The notes beneath the pieces were generated by a model. The model was not told the DNA's origin and searched no databases. It saw nothing but the letters and a program-made list of their open reading frames with translations. Made by a program: the position numbers and the translations under genes. Source: Sphingobium arseniciresistens (lineage in GTDB: Bacteria; Pseudomonadota; Alphaproteobacteria; Sphingomonadales; Sphingomonadaceae). Taken from it: a stretch of DNA of 64,000 nucleotides. The stretch is taken from contig JARFNK010000001.1 of assembly GCA_029167225.1 (NCBI GenBank), positions 620,001-684,000 on the forward strand, given 5' to 3'. Shown here in pieces: positions 11,647 to 21,226 of this stretch. How positions within the stretch are numbered: position 1 is the stretch's first letter; each line of letters begins with the position of its first letter.

Positions 11647-12438
11647 TCAGGCGGTCAGCGCCTCGACCAGTGCCTTGACCTTCTTCTGTCGCCATTGCGG
11701 CAGGGGCGCGATCAGCCAGTAGCCGCGCGCACCGTCGCTGGCTTCACCCACTTGCCGCACGCGCCCTTCCGCCAGGTCGCGCGCCACCAGCAACGCGGGT
11801 ACGCTCGCCTGCCCGAAGCCGTTGGCTGCCGCCTCGATCGCAAGGCCGCCATCGGCGACCCGCATGATGACGGGCAAGTCGCCCGCCGGGCATCCGGGCC
11901 ACTCGATCCGCGCCTGCGGCCCGCCACCGGCCGCCTCCACCGTCACGAACTGCGTGTCGCCCAGCCGCACGCCCTCATGCTCGCCGGGGCCATCGGTCAG
12001 GCGCAGGGCGATGTCGAGATTGGCCTCGGTGAAATCCAGCGCATCGTCGGCGGCGATCAGCGAGAAATGCAGGTCGGACTTGTCCTTCGCATAGTCGGCA
12101 AGCCGCGCCTGCAGCCAGCGCGCGCTGATGTCGCGCGGCGCGGCAATGGTCAGCGACAGGCTGGACTGGCCCGCCTGCATCGCCCGGACCGCTTCCTCGA
12201 ACTGCAGGAAGCCCGAACGCAGCGCGTCCAGCCCCGCCTCGGTCTCCGGCGTCAGCTCCAGCCCCTTGGGCGTGCGGCGGAAGAGGACGACGCCCAGCAT
12301 GTCCTCCAGCGCCCGGATCTGCTGGCCGACGGCAGCGGGCGTCACCGCCAGTTCGTCGGCCGCGCGGGTAAAACTCAGATGGCGCGCAGCCGCATCCAGC
12401 ACGCGCAGGCCGTTGAGCGGCAAATGGGTCCGCTTCAT
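11647..12438 (-). CDS. LysR-family transcriptional regulator (GcvA-like)
   Basis: DNA-binding regulator. The N-terminus MKRTHLPLNGLRVLDAAARH is typical of the GcvA branch. The winged helix-turn-helix occupies residues about 8-65 (SFTRAADELAVTPAAVGQQI), and the rest is a periplasmic-binding-protein-type effector domain. At 263 aa it is shorter than the usual 290-310, so the effector domain may be abbreviated. It overlaps apaG by 4 bp. Confidence 0.88.
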   Translation of the reverse strand: MKRTHLPLNGLRVLDAAARHLSFTRAADELAVTPAAVGQQIRALEDMLGVVLFRRTPKGLELTPETEAGLDALRSGFLQFEEAVRAMQAGQSSLSLTIAAPRDISARWLQARLADYAKDKSDLHFSLIAADDALDFTEANLDIALRLTDGPGEHEGVRLGDTQFVTVEAAGGGPQARIEWPGCPAGDLPVIMRVADGGLAIEAAANGFGQASVPALLVARDLAEGRVRQVGEASDGARGYWLIAPLPQWRQKKVKALVEALTA

Positions 12439-12833
12439 TCAGCCACCGCCGGCGCGATCAGCGCGAAACGGGGAATGGCCACCTCGAAGGTCCGGCCGTC
12501 ATTGCCCAGCATATGATAGCTGCCCTCCATCGCGCCTGTCGGCGTCGCCAGCGGGCAGCCGGACACATAATCATAGGACTTGCCAGGTTGCACCACCGGC
12601 TGCTCGCCGACCACGCCTTCACCCTCGACCTTGTGCTGCGCCCCGCGACCGTCGGTGATCAGCCAGCGGCGCGTGAGCAGCTGCACCGGATGATCGCCAT
12701 GATTCTCGATGCGGATATGATAGGCCCAGAACCAGCGGCCCCGATCCGGCTCCGACTGTTCGGGCAAAAAGCTCACGGCGACCCGCACCGTGATGTCACG
12801 GGTCGTCTGAGCGGAGGGGAAGAATGCGTTCAC
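12435..12833 (-). CDS. apaG: ApaG domain protein
   Basis: Single fibronectin-III-like domain protein linked in enterobacteria to Co2+ resistance and Ap4A levels; its biochemical role is unclear. The 132 residues show the family signatures HIRIENHGDHPVQLLTRRW, GEGVVGEQP and MEGSYHML. It lies 15 bp after metZ and overlaps the LysR gene by 4 bp, so it is part of one transcription unit. Confidence 0.93.
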   Translation of the reverse strand: MNAFFPSAQTTRDITVRVAVSFLPEQSEPDRGRWFWAYHIRIENHGDHPVQLLTRRWLITDGRGAQHKVEGEGVVGEQPVVQPGKSYDYVSGCPLATPTGAMEGSYHMLGNDGRTFEVAIPRFALIAPAVAE

Positions 12834-12848
12834 CCTGTCCGAATGCGC

Positions 12849-14057
12849 CTAGAGACCGATGCCAGTCAATGCCCGATCAAGATCATCGATCAGGTCCTGC
12901 GGATCTTCCAGCCCGACATTCAGGCGCAGCATGTCTTCGGTGATGCCCACTTCCAGCCGTGCATCCTCGGTCATGCCATAATGGGTGGTCGAGGACGGAT
13001 GCGTCATCAGCGAGCGCGAATCGCCGATATTGTTGCTGATGTCGATGAGGTTGAGGCCATTGAGCAGGCCATGCGCCTCCTTGCGGCCACCGCCGGTATG
13101 GATGGCGAAGATCGGCCCGGCGGCCTTCATCTGCGCCATGGCGAGATCGTGCTGGGGATGGCTTTCAAGGCCGGGATATTTCACCTGCGCCACGCGGCCT
13201 TCCAGGAAGCGGGCGACCTTCAGCGCATTCTCGCTCTGCCGCTGGATACGCAGGTCGAGCGTCTCCAGCCCCTTCAGCACCACCCAGGCATTGAAGGCGG
13301 AAAGCGTCGGCCCGGTATTGCGGTGGAAGGGCAGCAGCGTGCCGTTGATCCACTCTTCCGTACCGCAGACGGCGCCGGCGAGCACCCTGCCCTGCCCGTC
13401 CATCATCTTGGTCGCGCTATAGGCGACGACATCCGCGCCGAAATCCATCGGACGCTGCAGCGCCGGCGAGGCAAAGGCGTTGTCGACGACACTGGTGATG
13501 CCATGTTCCCGCGCGATGGCGCACACCGCCGCGAGGTCGACGATGTCCATCGTCGGGTTGGCCGGCGTCTCGAAGAAGAAGACCTTGGTATTGGGGCGGA
13601 TCGCCACCTTCCACGCATCGACGTCGGGCGCGTGGATCGTCGTGGTCTCGATGCCGAACTTGGGCAGCAGCGTGTCGGTCAGCCAGCGGCAAGACCCGAA
13701 GGCTGCCTTGGCGGCGACGACATGGTCGCCCGACTGCAGCTGGCACAAGAGCGCGGCGGTCATCGCCGCCATGCCGGTGGCGGTCGCGCGGCAGGCTTCG
13801 CTGCCTTCCAGCAGGGCGATGCGCTGTTCCAGCATCTCGACCGTCGGGTTCTGCAGGCGCGAATAGGTCATGCCCTGCTGCTCGCCGGCAAAGCGCGCCG
13901 CCGCGTCTTCCGCCCGCTCATAGCTGTAGCCGGACGTCAGGAAGAGCGCTTCCGACGTTTCGCCCCATTCCGACCGCGCGGTGCCGCCGCGCACGGCCAG
14001 CGTTGCCGGGCGCCAGTTGGCGGTGATGCTGCGGTCCTGACCAGAATATCTTTTCAT
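12849..14057 (-). CDS. metZ: O-succinylhomoserine sulfhydrylase
   Basis: PLP enzyme of the Cys/Met-metabolism family, forming homocysteine from O-succinylhomoserine and sulfide in methionine synthesis. The start ATG 14057 gives 402 aa. The PLP lysine is K217 in YSATKMMDGQGR, and the substrate-loop tyrosine lies in TYSRLQNPT (residues 64-72). Its start overlaps the end of the upstream dehydratase by 4 bp. Cystathionine gamma-synthase is the main alternative; the TKMMDGQGR motif favours MetZ. Confidence 0.9.
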   Translation of the reverse strand: MKRYSGQDRSITANWRPATLAVRGGTARSEWGETSEALFLTSGYSYERAEDAAARFAGEQQGMTYSRLQNPTVEMLEQRIALLEGSEACRATATGMAAMTAALLCQLQSGDHVVAAKAAFGSCRWLTDTLLPKFGIETTTIHAPDVDAWKVAIRPNTKVFFFETPANPTMDIVDLAAVCAIAREHGITSVVDNAFASPALQRPMDFGADVVAYSATKMMDGQGRVLAGAVCGTEEWINGTLLPFHRNTGPTLSAFNAWVVLKGLETLDLRIQRQSENALKVARFLEGRVAQVKYPGLESHPQHDLAMAQMKAAGPIFAIHTGGGRKEAHGLLNGLNLIDISNNIGDSRSLMTHPSSTTHYGMTEDARLEVGITEDMLRLNVGLEDPQDLIDDLDRALTGIGL

Positions 14058-15073
14058 GATGCCTTTGCCCGTAATAACTGTGCGTCCAAAGCCTGCGGAC
14101 GAACCTGCGGGGTGCCCCCGGCCAGAATCTCCGCCGCCTGTGCCATGTCGCAATTACCGCCAGACAGAATCACCGCAACCTTCTTCCCCGCCATCACGTC
14201 TTTTTCCTGCAACAGCGCCGCCAGCGCGACCGCGCCGGCGCCTTCGGCAAGATTGTGGGTATCCTGCCAGTAGATGCGGATCGCCTGCGCCACCTCGTCG
14301 TCGGTCACGGCCACGAAGCGGTCGGCCCGCGACCCATAATAGTCAAGCGCCGCCTGGACCGGCGTGCAGACGGCAACGCCATCGGCAAAGGTGTAGGCGG
14401 TAGAGCTGGGGAGCAGCCGGCCCGCCTCGAAAGAGCGCTTCGCCGCGTCGACATGGGCGGAAACGACGCCGACAACCCTGGTCTTCAGGCCCAGCGCGTC
14501 TCGCGCCGCGATCGTGCCGCACAGGCCAGACCCGCATCCCACGGGCACATAGACGGTGTCCAGATCCGGCACCGCGTCGAACAGCTCCAGCCCATAGCTC
14601 GCCACGCCGCGCACCAGCTCGTCATGATAGGCCGGCACCATGAACAGGCCGTCGCGCTCGGCGAGCGCCAGCGCATGCGCCTTCGCGCTGTCGAAATCAT
14701 GGCCATGCTCGATCAGGATCGCCCCGAATGCGCGCATCGCAGCATTCTTTTCCAGCGCGTTGCCATGGGGCACGACGATGGTGGCGGAAAGCCCGGCGGC
14801 CTTCGCTGCGCGCACCTGTGCCTGCCCGTGATTGCCGCGCGTCGCGGTGATGATGCCCTGCACGTCCGGGTGGGTGCGACGCAGCCAGTCGATATAGGTG
14901 ATCGCCCCGCGCACCTTGAAGGCGCCGGTCGGCGTATGGTTCTCATGCTTGACCCAGAGGTCGCAGCCGGCACGCTGCCCGAGCAGCGGCCAGGCATATT
15001 GCGGCGTCGGCGGCACCTGCGCATGCACCATGCCGGCGGCGGCCCGCAGCGAGGAAAGCGTGAAATCGGTCAT
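14054..15073 (-). CDS. Threonine/serine dehydratase-like PLP enzyme
   Basis: Fold-type II PLP enzyme that probably deaminates threonine or serine to a 2-oxoacid. ATG 15073 (MTDFTLSSLRAAAGM) gives 339 aa. The PLP lysine is K53 in TGAFKVRGA, and the phosphate-binding glycine loop is PVGCGSGLCG near residue 185. There is no C-terminal ACT domain, so it resembles the TdcB type rather than the feedback-inhibited IlvA. It is translationally coupled to metZ. Hydroxyaspartate dehydratase activity cannot be excluded. Confidence 0.85.
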   Translation of the reverse strand: MTDFTLSSLRAAAGMVHAQVPPTPQYAWPLLGQRAGCDLWVKHENHTPTGAFKVRGAITYIDWLRRTHPDVQGIITATRGNHGQAQVRAAKAAGLSATIVVPHGNALEKNAAMRAFGAILIEHGHDFDSAKAHALALAERDGLFMVPAYHDELVRGVASYGLELFDAVPDLDTVYVPVGCGSGLCGTIAARDALGLKTRVVGVVSAHVDAAKRSFEAGRLLPSSTAYTFADGVAVCTPVQAALDYYGSRADRFVAVTDDEVAQAIRIYWQDTHNLAEGAGAVALAALLQEKDVMAGKKVAVILSGGNCDMAQAAEILAGGTPQVRPQALDAQLLRAKAS

Positions 15074-15171
15074 TATCTCTGTCACCCAATGCGCGGTGTG
15101 CGCCATCGGGCAATAGGAGCGCATCCGGCCCGTCAACAGAGCCATTGCCGACGGATTGGCTGGCTTGCCCT

Positions 15172-15609
15172 TCAGCTCGCCTTGCGGAATGTTTCCGGCG
15201 TGCTCACCACCGGCACGGCGACAGGGTGAAGCTCTCGCTCCTCCCATGCCATATGGTCGGCCAGCTGCCGCTGCAGCCCAAGCACGGCGCGGCGATAGCC
15301 CGCCCAATCGGCACCGATCCGGTCGGGGGTCCAGTCCTTGATATGCTGGCTGTAGTCCATGAAGATCCGGCGGATGCCTTCGGAGAAGGTCCGGGTGACC
15401 TGCGCGACACGAGCGGAGGCATCCACTTCGCTCCAGGCCGTCACCAGCTCATATTCGGCTGCCATATGGGCACGGAAGCGCTGCGAAAAGGCGATCCGCT
15501 GCCGCGAGAGATCATGCATGCTCTCCGGCTTGCCGGCGTCCAGCATCGCGGCATATTCCCGCATCATCCGCCGTAGGGCATCGTGATCCGCCACCAAGTC
15601 CCTGTTCAC
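15172..15609 (-). CDS. Hemerythrin-like domain protein
   Basis: Probable four-helix-bundle diiron protein. With GTG 15609 (MNRDLVADHDALRR) it is 145 aa. Potential metal ligands follow the hemerythrin spacing: DH near residue 10, H near 46 with E at 50, and H/E in HMAWEERELHP near 121-129. An ATG at 15672 adds 21 residues that look unrelated, so the GTG is preferred although its ribosome binding site is weak. Such proteins bind O2 or NO or handle iron; the role here is unknown. Confidence 0.75.
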   Translation of the reverse strand: MNRDLVADHDALRRMMREYAAMLDAGKPESMHDLSRQRIAFSQRFRAHMAAEYELVTAWSEVDASARVAQVTRTFSEGIRRIFMDYSQHIKDWTPDRIGADWAGYRRAVLGLQRQLADHMAWEERELHPVAVPVVSTPETFRKAS

Positions 15610-15729
15610 TGTCCCACGACCCTGCAAACGCTGTTGTTCCGTCCCGCCAGATAAGCAGGCGAGCATTAACATCAGGTAAGAAGGCCGCCGGCAGTTGCCG
15701 GCCGGCAGTGACGCCGGCCGGACAGCGCC

Positions 15730-16773
15730 TCAGAGCGCTGCGAGAACCGCGTCGCCCATTGCGCTCGTCGTCATCGTGCCGCCCAGATCGGGGCCGCGCG
15801 CGCCGGCCTCAAGCGCCTTGTCCACCGCCGATTCGATCCGGTCGGCCGCTTCGGGCAGGCCCAGCGAGTAGCGCAGCATCATCGCGGCGGAGAGGATCGC
15901 CGCCAGCGGATTGGCCTTGCCTTGCCCGGCGATGTCCGGCGCGCTGCCGTGGATCGGCTCGTACAGGCCCTTGCTGTTCACATCGAGCGCGGCCGACGCC
16001 AGCATGCCGATGGACCCCACGCACATGCTCGCCTGATCGGAAAGGATGTCGCCGAACAGGTTGCCGGTCACGATCACGTCGAACTGGCCGGGGTTGCGCA
16101 CCAGCTGCATCGCGGCATTGTCCACATACATGTGGGTCAGCTCGACATCGGGATAGTCCTTGGACACCTCGATCACCACGTCGCGCCACAGCTGCGATGT
16201 TTCCAGCACGTTCGCCTTGTCCACCGAGCAGAGCTTGCGGCGACGCGCCTGCGCCGCGACGAAGGCGCTATGGGCGATACGGCGGACCTCGTCCTCGTTA
16301 TAGGACATGATGTCATAGCCCTCGCGCAGGCCGGAAGCGGTCTTGCGCATGCCCTTTTCGCCGAAATAGACGTCGCCGTTCAGCTCGCGCACGATCAGCA
16401 GGTCGATGGCGGAGGCAACCTCCGGGCGCAGCGCGGAGGCATCGGCCAGTCCGGGGAAGACCTTCGCCGGGCGGAAGTTGGAGAACAGCGTCAGTTCCTT
16501 GCGCAGGCCCAGGATCGCCTGTTCCGGGCGCAGGTGGCGCTCCAGGGAGTCGCAATCGGGATCACCAACGGCGCCGAAGAGCAGCGCGTCGGCGCGCTTC
16601 GCCAGATCCAGCGACTCGGACGGCAGCGGATGCCCCTTGGCCTTGTATGCAGCCCCGCCGACCAGCCCTTCCTCATAGGTCAGGCCGTCGATGTCGAGCG
16701 CATCGAGCACGCGGCGCGCCTGCGCAATCACTTCGGGACCGATCCCGTCACCGGGGAAAAGGGCGATCAACAT
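15730..16773 (-). CDS. leuB: 3-isopropylmalate dehydrogenase
   Basis: Oxidative decarboxylation of 3-isopropylmalate in leucine synthesis. The 347 residues carry the family N-terminus [12 protein letters not shown], substrate arginines in [11 protein letters not shown] and [11 protein letters not shown], and the Mg2+/NAD region [16 protein letters not shown] and [17 protein letters not shown]. leuC and leuD are not adjacent in this window. Confidence 0.96.
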   Translation of the reverse strand: MLIALFPGDGIGPEVIAQARRVLDALDIDGLTYEEGLVGGAAYKAKGHPLPSESLDLAKRADALLFGAVGDPDCDSLERHLRPEQAILGLRKELTLFSNFRPAKVFPGLADASALRPEVASAIDLLIVRELNGDVYFGEKGMRKTASGLREGYDIMSYNEDEVRRIAHSAFVAAQARRRKLCSVDKANVLETSQLWRDVVIEVSKDYPDVELTHMYVDNAAMQLVRNPGQFDVIVTGNLFGDILSDQASMCVGSIGMLASAALDVNSKGLYEPIHGSAPDIAGQGKANPLAAILSAAMMLRYSLGLPEAADRIESAVDKALEAGARGPDLGGTMTTSAMGDAVLAAL

Positions 16774-16932
16774 ATCCGGTCTTTCCTCATCATCCGTTCG
16801 GCCATCGGGCCGCGCTCAGGAAGGCCTGTCGTGCCCTGCCCTCCATGGAGAATGAAGGACGGCCCCGGCGCAGGCACGGGGCGGAGGGGAACGGCAGGTT
16901 TACGGGCATCGCCTTTGCAGAAGCCGGCCGGG

Positions 16933-17676
16933 TTAGGCAACCGCTCTTTTGAGCCGATCGGTCAGTCGTTCGCGCGCTGCGAGCACATCGGCCCGCCGGT
17001 CGGTCAGCACCGATCGTTCGAGAAAATGCCCGGTCAGCCGCAGGCCGTCCAGGATAGCCGCCCAATCCTCCGCCTGCCCGCCGACGACCAGGAAGGCCGG
17101 CAGCGGCAGCAGGCGCGCCTCATAGCCCACAGCTGCAGCCCGGCTGACGGCGGCCGCGCTCTTCGGGCTGACAAAGGCCAGATCGTCCTGCGTCCCGGTG
17201 ACGGTGCAGTCCGACAGGTCAAGGCCGAAGCCCAATTCCGCGAGCAGCAGCAGTTCATAGCGAATCAGGGCCGCCGCCCACCCGCGCGCGGCCGGTGCCG
17301 CTTCCACCGCGCCCAGCACGCCGTCGAGCGCCTCGTACAGTGCAGGATAGGCATTGGCTTCCGGCAATGCGGCGGCCGTGAGCGCGCAGGTCCAGTCGAT
17401 CGCGGCTGCCGGCAACGGCTCGGCGAGCAGCGGTGCGCGGCTGTGCGCCAGTTCCACCGTGAGCCCGGCAAGCTGCTCCTCCGTCCGCCAGCGATAGTCC
17501 GCCTGCACCGCATTGCCCGGCAACAGCACCGGCCGCATCGCCCGCGAACGGCCCCCGCGCACATAGCCGGGCAGCAGGCCATCGTCCGGCGTCATCAGCC
17601 GCGCGATCGCGCCATGTTCGCCATGATGGCGCACGGCGCAGACGATCGCGGGGGTGGACAGAACAGACATGGGCAT
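16933..17676 (-). CDS. recO: DNA repair protein RecO
   Basis: Recombination mediator that loads RecA at SSB-coated gaps. It is 247 aa with an N-terminal OB fold ([21 protein letters not shown], then [10 protein letters not shown]). A helical domain follows. The four-cysteine zinc motif of some RecO proteins is absent, as in many alphaproteobacteria. The 159 bp between it and leuB contains no recognisable gene. Confidence 0.92.
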   Translation of the reverse strand: MPMSVLSTPAIVCAVRHHGEHGAIARLMTPDDGLLPGYVRGGRSRAMRPVLLPGNAVQADYRWRTEEQLAGLTVELAHSRAPLLAEPLPAAAIDWTCALTAAALPEANAYPALYEALDGVLGAVEAAPAARGWAAALIRYELLLLAELGFGLDLSDCTVTGTQDDLAFVSPKSAAAVSRAAAVGYEARLLPLPAFLVVGGQAEDWAAILDGLRLTGHFLERSVLTDRRADVLAARERLTDRLKRAVA

Positions 17677-17769
17677 GGCGTAGAGCGCTTTGCCCCGACA
17701 CGAAACCGCCGATTATCGCGAAGCAGGTTACGGGACGCCCAGCCCCAACGGCCGGAGCGGGGTTCAGCC

Positions 17770-18408
17770 TCAGGCGGGCTTCTTGCTCCGTCCGGAAAGG
17801 TGGCGCGAAAGTTCCAGCCCGAATTCCTTGGCGAGCTTTTCGCGCACGCCCCAGCCGCGCATCAGCATCTGTGCCCAGCCGCCCTGCACATTGACGACAC
17901 TGACGCGGAAGCTGCCGAGCGGCGCTGCCGTCGCGGTGTCCAGCACCTGCACCGTGCCGTCCAGCACATCGGCGCTCGGCGCGAGCAGGATGGCTATCGC
18001 GGCGTCCGCGGTCTTCAGCCGTTCCAGCGTGATCCGCAGCGTGACGGGGCGGCCATGATCGAGCCCCCAGTCCTTCGTCACGTCGCGCATGACCAGCGGA
18101 AACATCTGCTTGAAGGGCAATGTATCATAGGCTTCCGGGGGTTGCGGCCCGGAGGGATAACTTGCGGGGTCGAGCGCGGGCAGGCCCGCCGCCGCCCGCT
18201 TGCACGCGGCCTTGGCGTCGCTTTCCTCCTGCTCCTTACGGAACGTCTCGCCGAAGGTCACGTCCATGCCGGTGATCTTCAGCCCCTGCGTCGCCGAGAC
18301 CGTAAGCGGCTGGATCACCGTCACCTGCCGCGCCTGTACGGGCACCGTGACGGACATCGCGGCAAGCAACGTCAGCGGCATAAACATCAGGGCAAGGCGA
18401 TGGCGCAT
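17770..18408 (-). CDS. Secreted hypothetical protein
   Basis: 212 aa with a clear signal peptide (residues 1-26, cleavage near VQARQ). The mature part is beta-rich (VTLRITLERLKTADAAIAILLA, DGTVQVLDTATAAPLGSFRV) and ends in a basic helix. I do not recognise a family; the layout suggests a periplasmic protein. It stands alone between recO and the CoA-transferase gene. Confidence 0.75.
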   Translation of the reverse strand: MRHRLALMFMPLTLLAAMSVTVPVQARQVTVIQPLTVSATQGLKITGMDVTFGETFRKEQEESDAKAACKRAAAGLPALDPASYPSGPQPPEAYDTLPFKQMFPLVMRDVTKDWGLDHGRPVTLRITLERLKTADAAIAILLAPSADVLDGTVQVLDTATAAPLGSFRVSVVNVQGGWAQMLMRGWGVREKLAKEFGLELSRHLSGRSKKPA

Positions 18409-18497
18409 GGGGCGTCTCCCGATAAAGATCAGGGATGCCTATGCCGGAGGAAGAATAGAATCCGGTTAGCGCCGATGGTTAACCGGGAAGGGATGGA

Positions 18498-20114
<1,617 letters not shown>

Positions 20115-20231
20115 TTAGTCGAAAGCGGCGATCAGGGTGTAGTTTTTCGTGGAGCGAGAGAGAATGCGGGGGGCGGGCGGCGGCGGGCTTGCTTCAGCAG
20201 CGCCACGGCCGAACATCGCAGATATTCTGAG

Positions 20232-20363
20232 CATCTCGCTTCTCATCGAGATCACTTTTTCCCGTTCGCCCTGTTTGAACAAGGGGCGCGCCTCGTTCAA
20301 ATGTCGAAGGGCTGTTCTTGTTGCGAAGAAGAACAGCCCTTCGACAAGCTCAGCCCGAACGGT
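20232..20363. repeat. Dispersed inverted repeat (copy 3) with conserved flank
   Basis: A perfect inner palindrome (arms GTCGAAGGGCTGTTCTT and its complement at about 20303-20345) ends in ...CAAGCTCAGCCCGAACGG. Upstream it carries the CTCGCTTCTCATCGAGATC flank also found before copy 2. An internal insertion near 20271-20302 (GTTTGAACAAGG...CTCGTTCAAAT) interrupts the left arm. The whole 20010-20467 interval contains no supported gene. Confidence 0.8.
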
Positions 20364-20417
20364 TCTGATGTGTGGCTAAGTGCCCCATCGAAATGCTCCC
20401 CGTCGGCACAAGGGTAA

Positions 20418-20457
20418 CGGGCGGGAACAGCAATGCTCCACCGCCCGTTCCGTTTTT
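20418..20457 (+). terminator. Hairpin with a U-run on the plus strand
   Basis: AACGGGCGG (20417-20425) pairs with CCGCCCGTT (20441-20449) and is followed by CCGTTTTTCGG. The T-run lies on the plus strand, toward the end of the convergent small gene, so it may stop transcription coming from the repeat side. Confidence 0.45.
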
Positions 20458-20467
20458 CGGCAGCGCC

Positions 20468-20677
20468 TTATTTGGTCGCGTACTGCCCGGTTTCGGCACC
20501 GAAATGCTCGCGGGCATGCGCCTTCGCGGCGGAAGCGGTCTTGAACAGTTCGTCCTGCAGCCTTGCGGTCACGATGGGATAGCCCTGCGAATTGAAGCGC
20601 GTGTCGCGCACGGTCAGCCGATAGCTTCCCTCTTCATCCTTCGTGATCAAGAACGGCTTGACGATTTCCCTGCTCAT
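20468..20677 (-). CDS. Small hypothetical protein
   Basis: 69 aa starting MSREIVKPFLITKDEEG at ATG 20677, with GGCAGGAG about ten bases upstream. A frame extension to 20731 is possible but overlaps the terminator of the next gene. It is highly charged with an amphipathic helix (TASAAKAHAREHFG). I do not recognise the family. Confidence 0.6.
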   Translation of the reverse strand: MSREIVKPFLITKDEEGSYRLTVRDTRFNSQGYPIVTARLQDELFKTASAAKAHAREHFGAETGQYATK

Positions 20678-20724
20678 TGTGGCTGTGCTCCTGCCCGGTG
20701 GTAAAAATACGTTGTGCGAAAATG

Positions 20725-20760
20725 AAAACACCAGGCGGGGCGGGTGCCCTGCCTGGTGTG
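20725..20760 (-). terminator. Intrinsic terminator of a small gene
   Basis: On the minus strand ACACCAGGC pairs with GCCTGGTGT across a 12-14 nt loop and is followed by TTTTCATTTT. It starts 5 bp after the stop codon of the 47-aa gene. Confidence 0.8.
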
Positions 20761-20764
20761 TTGG

Positions 20765-20908
20765 TCAGCCGAGAATGTCGGCCACGATCTGTTGCAGCTC
20801 CCTGCTCGACAATGTCGCGACGGGCCGGCTCTTGGCGGCTGCACGAGGCGACGAACGGTCGAAGGGGAGGGTCAGAATGGTACGGGTAGAGTGAGTGATA
20901 TTATGCAT
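20765..20908 (-). CDS. Very small protein (47 aa) with its own terminator
   Basis: Frame MHNITHSTRTILTLPFD... ending LSSRELQQIVADILG. AAGGA stands four bases before the ATG, and an intrinsic terminator follows the stop, so it looks like an independent gene. The C-terminal amphipathic helix resembles a protein-protein contact element. No family is recognised. Confidence 0.6.
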   Translation of the reverse strand: MHNITHSTRTILTLPFDRSSPRAAAKSRPVATLSSRELQQIVADILG

Positions 20909-21226
20909 GAAATCCTTGGCGGGTCATCCGCCACATAAAGTTGCAGAGCCCATCGTCCCATGACGATGAAGCCTCCGGTCAAGCCACTGTTTGAGAGCCA
21001 TGAACTGAAGAAAGCAGATGCTTTGGATTCAGACCTTCCGCAATTCCTGCGCTCTTTATGCGCATATGCCGGAAGGATCACAGATCGTCATAAACGACGT
21101 CAACAACATCCATATAGAGGATGTTCGGCAATTTTGCAATTGCAACGGGAATATTAGCGCGGCGGATCAATATTTGTTGCCCGTCCACGCTTTGGGGAGC
21201 ACCCGCGCCAATCCTCTCCTGCGCCC
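20909..21226. other. Lower-GC interval without a supported gene
   Basis: Short frames occur on both strands (for example plus 20960-21157, starting MTMKPPVKPLFESHELKK, and plus 21018-21242, containing PEGSQIVINDVNNIHIEDV). None has a good ribosome binding site or host-like third-position GC. It may be the remains of a small gene broken by a frameshift; I cannot decide. Confidence 0.4.
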
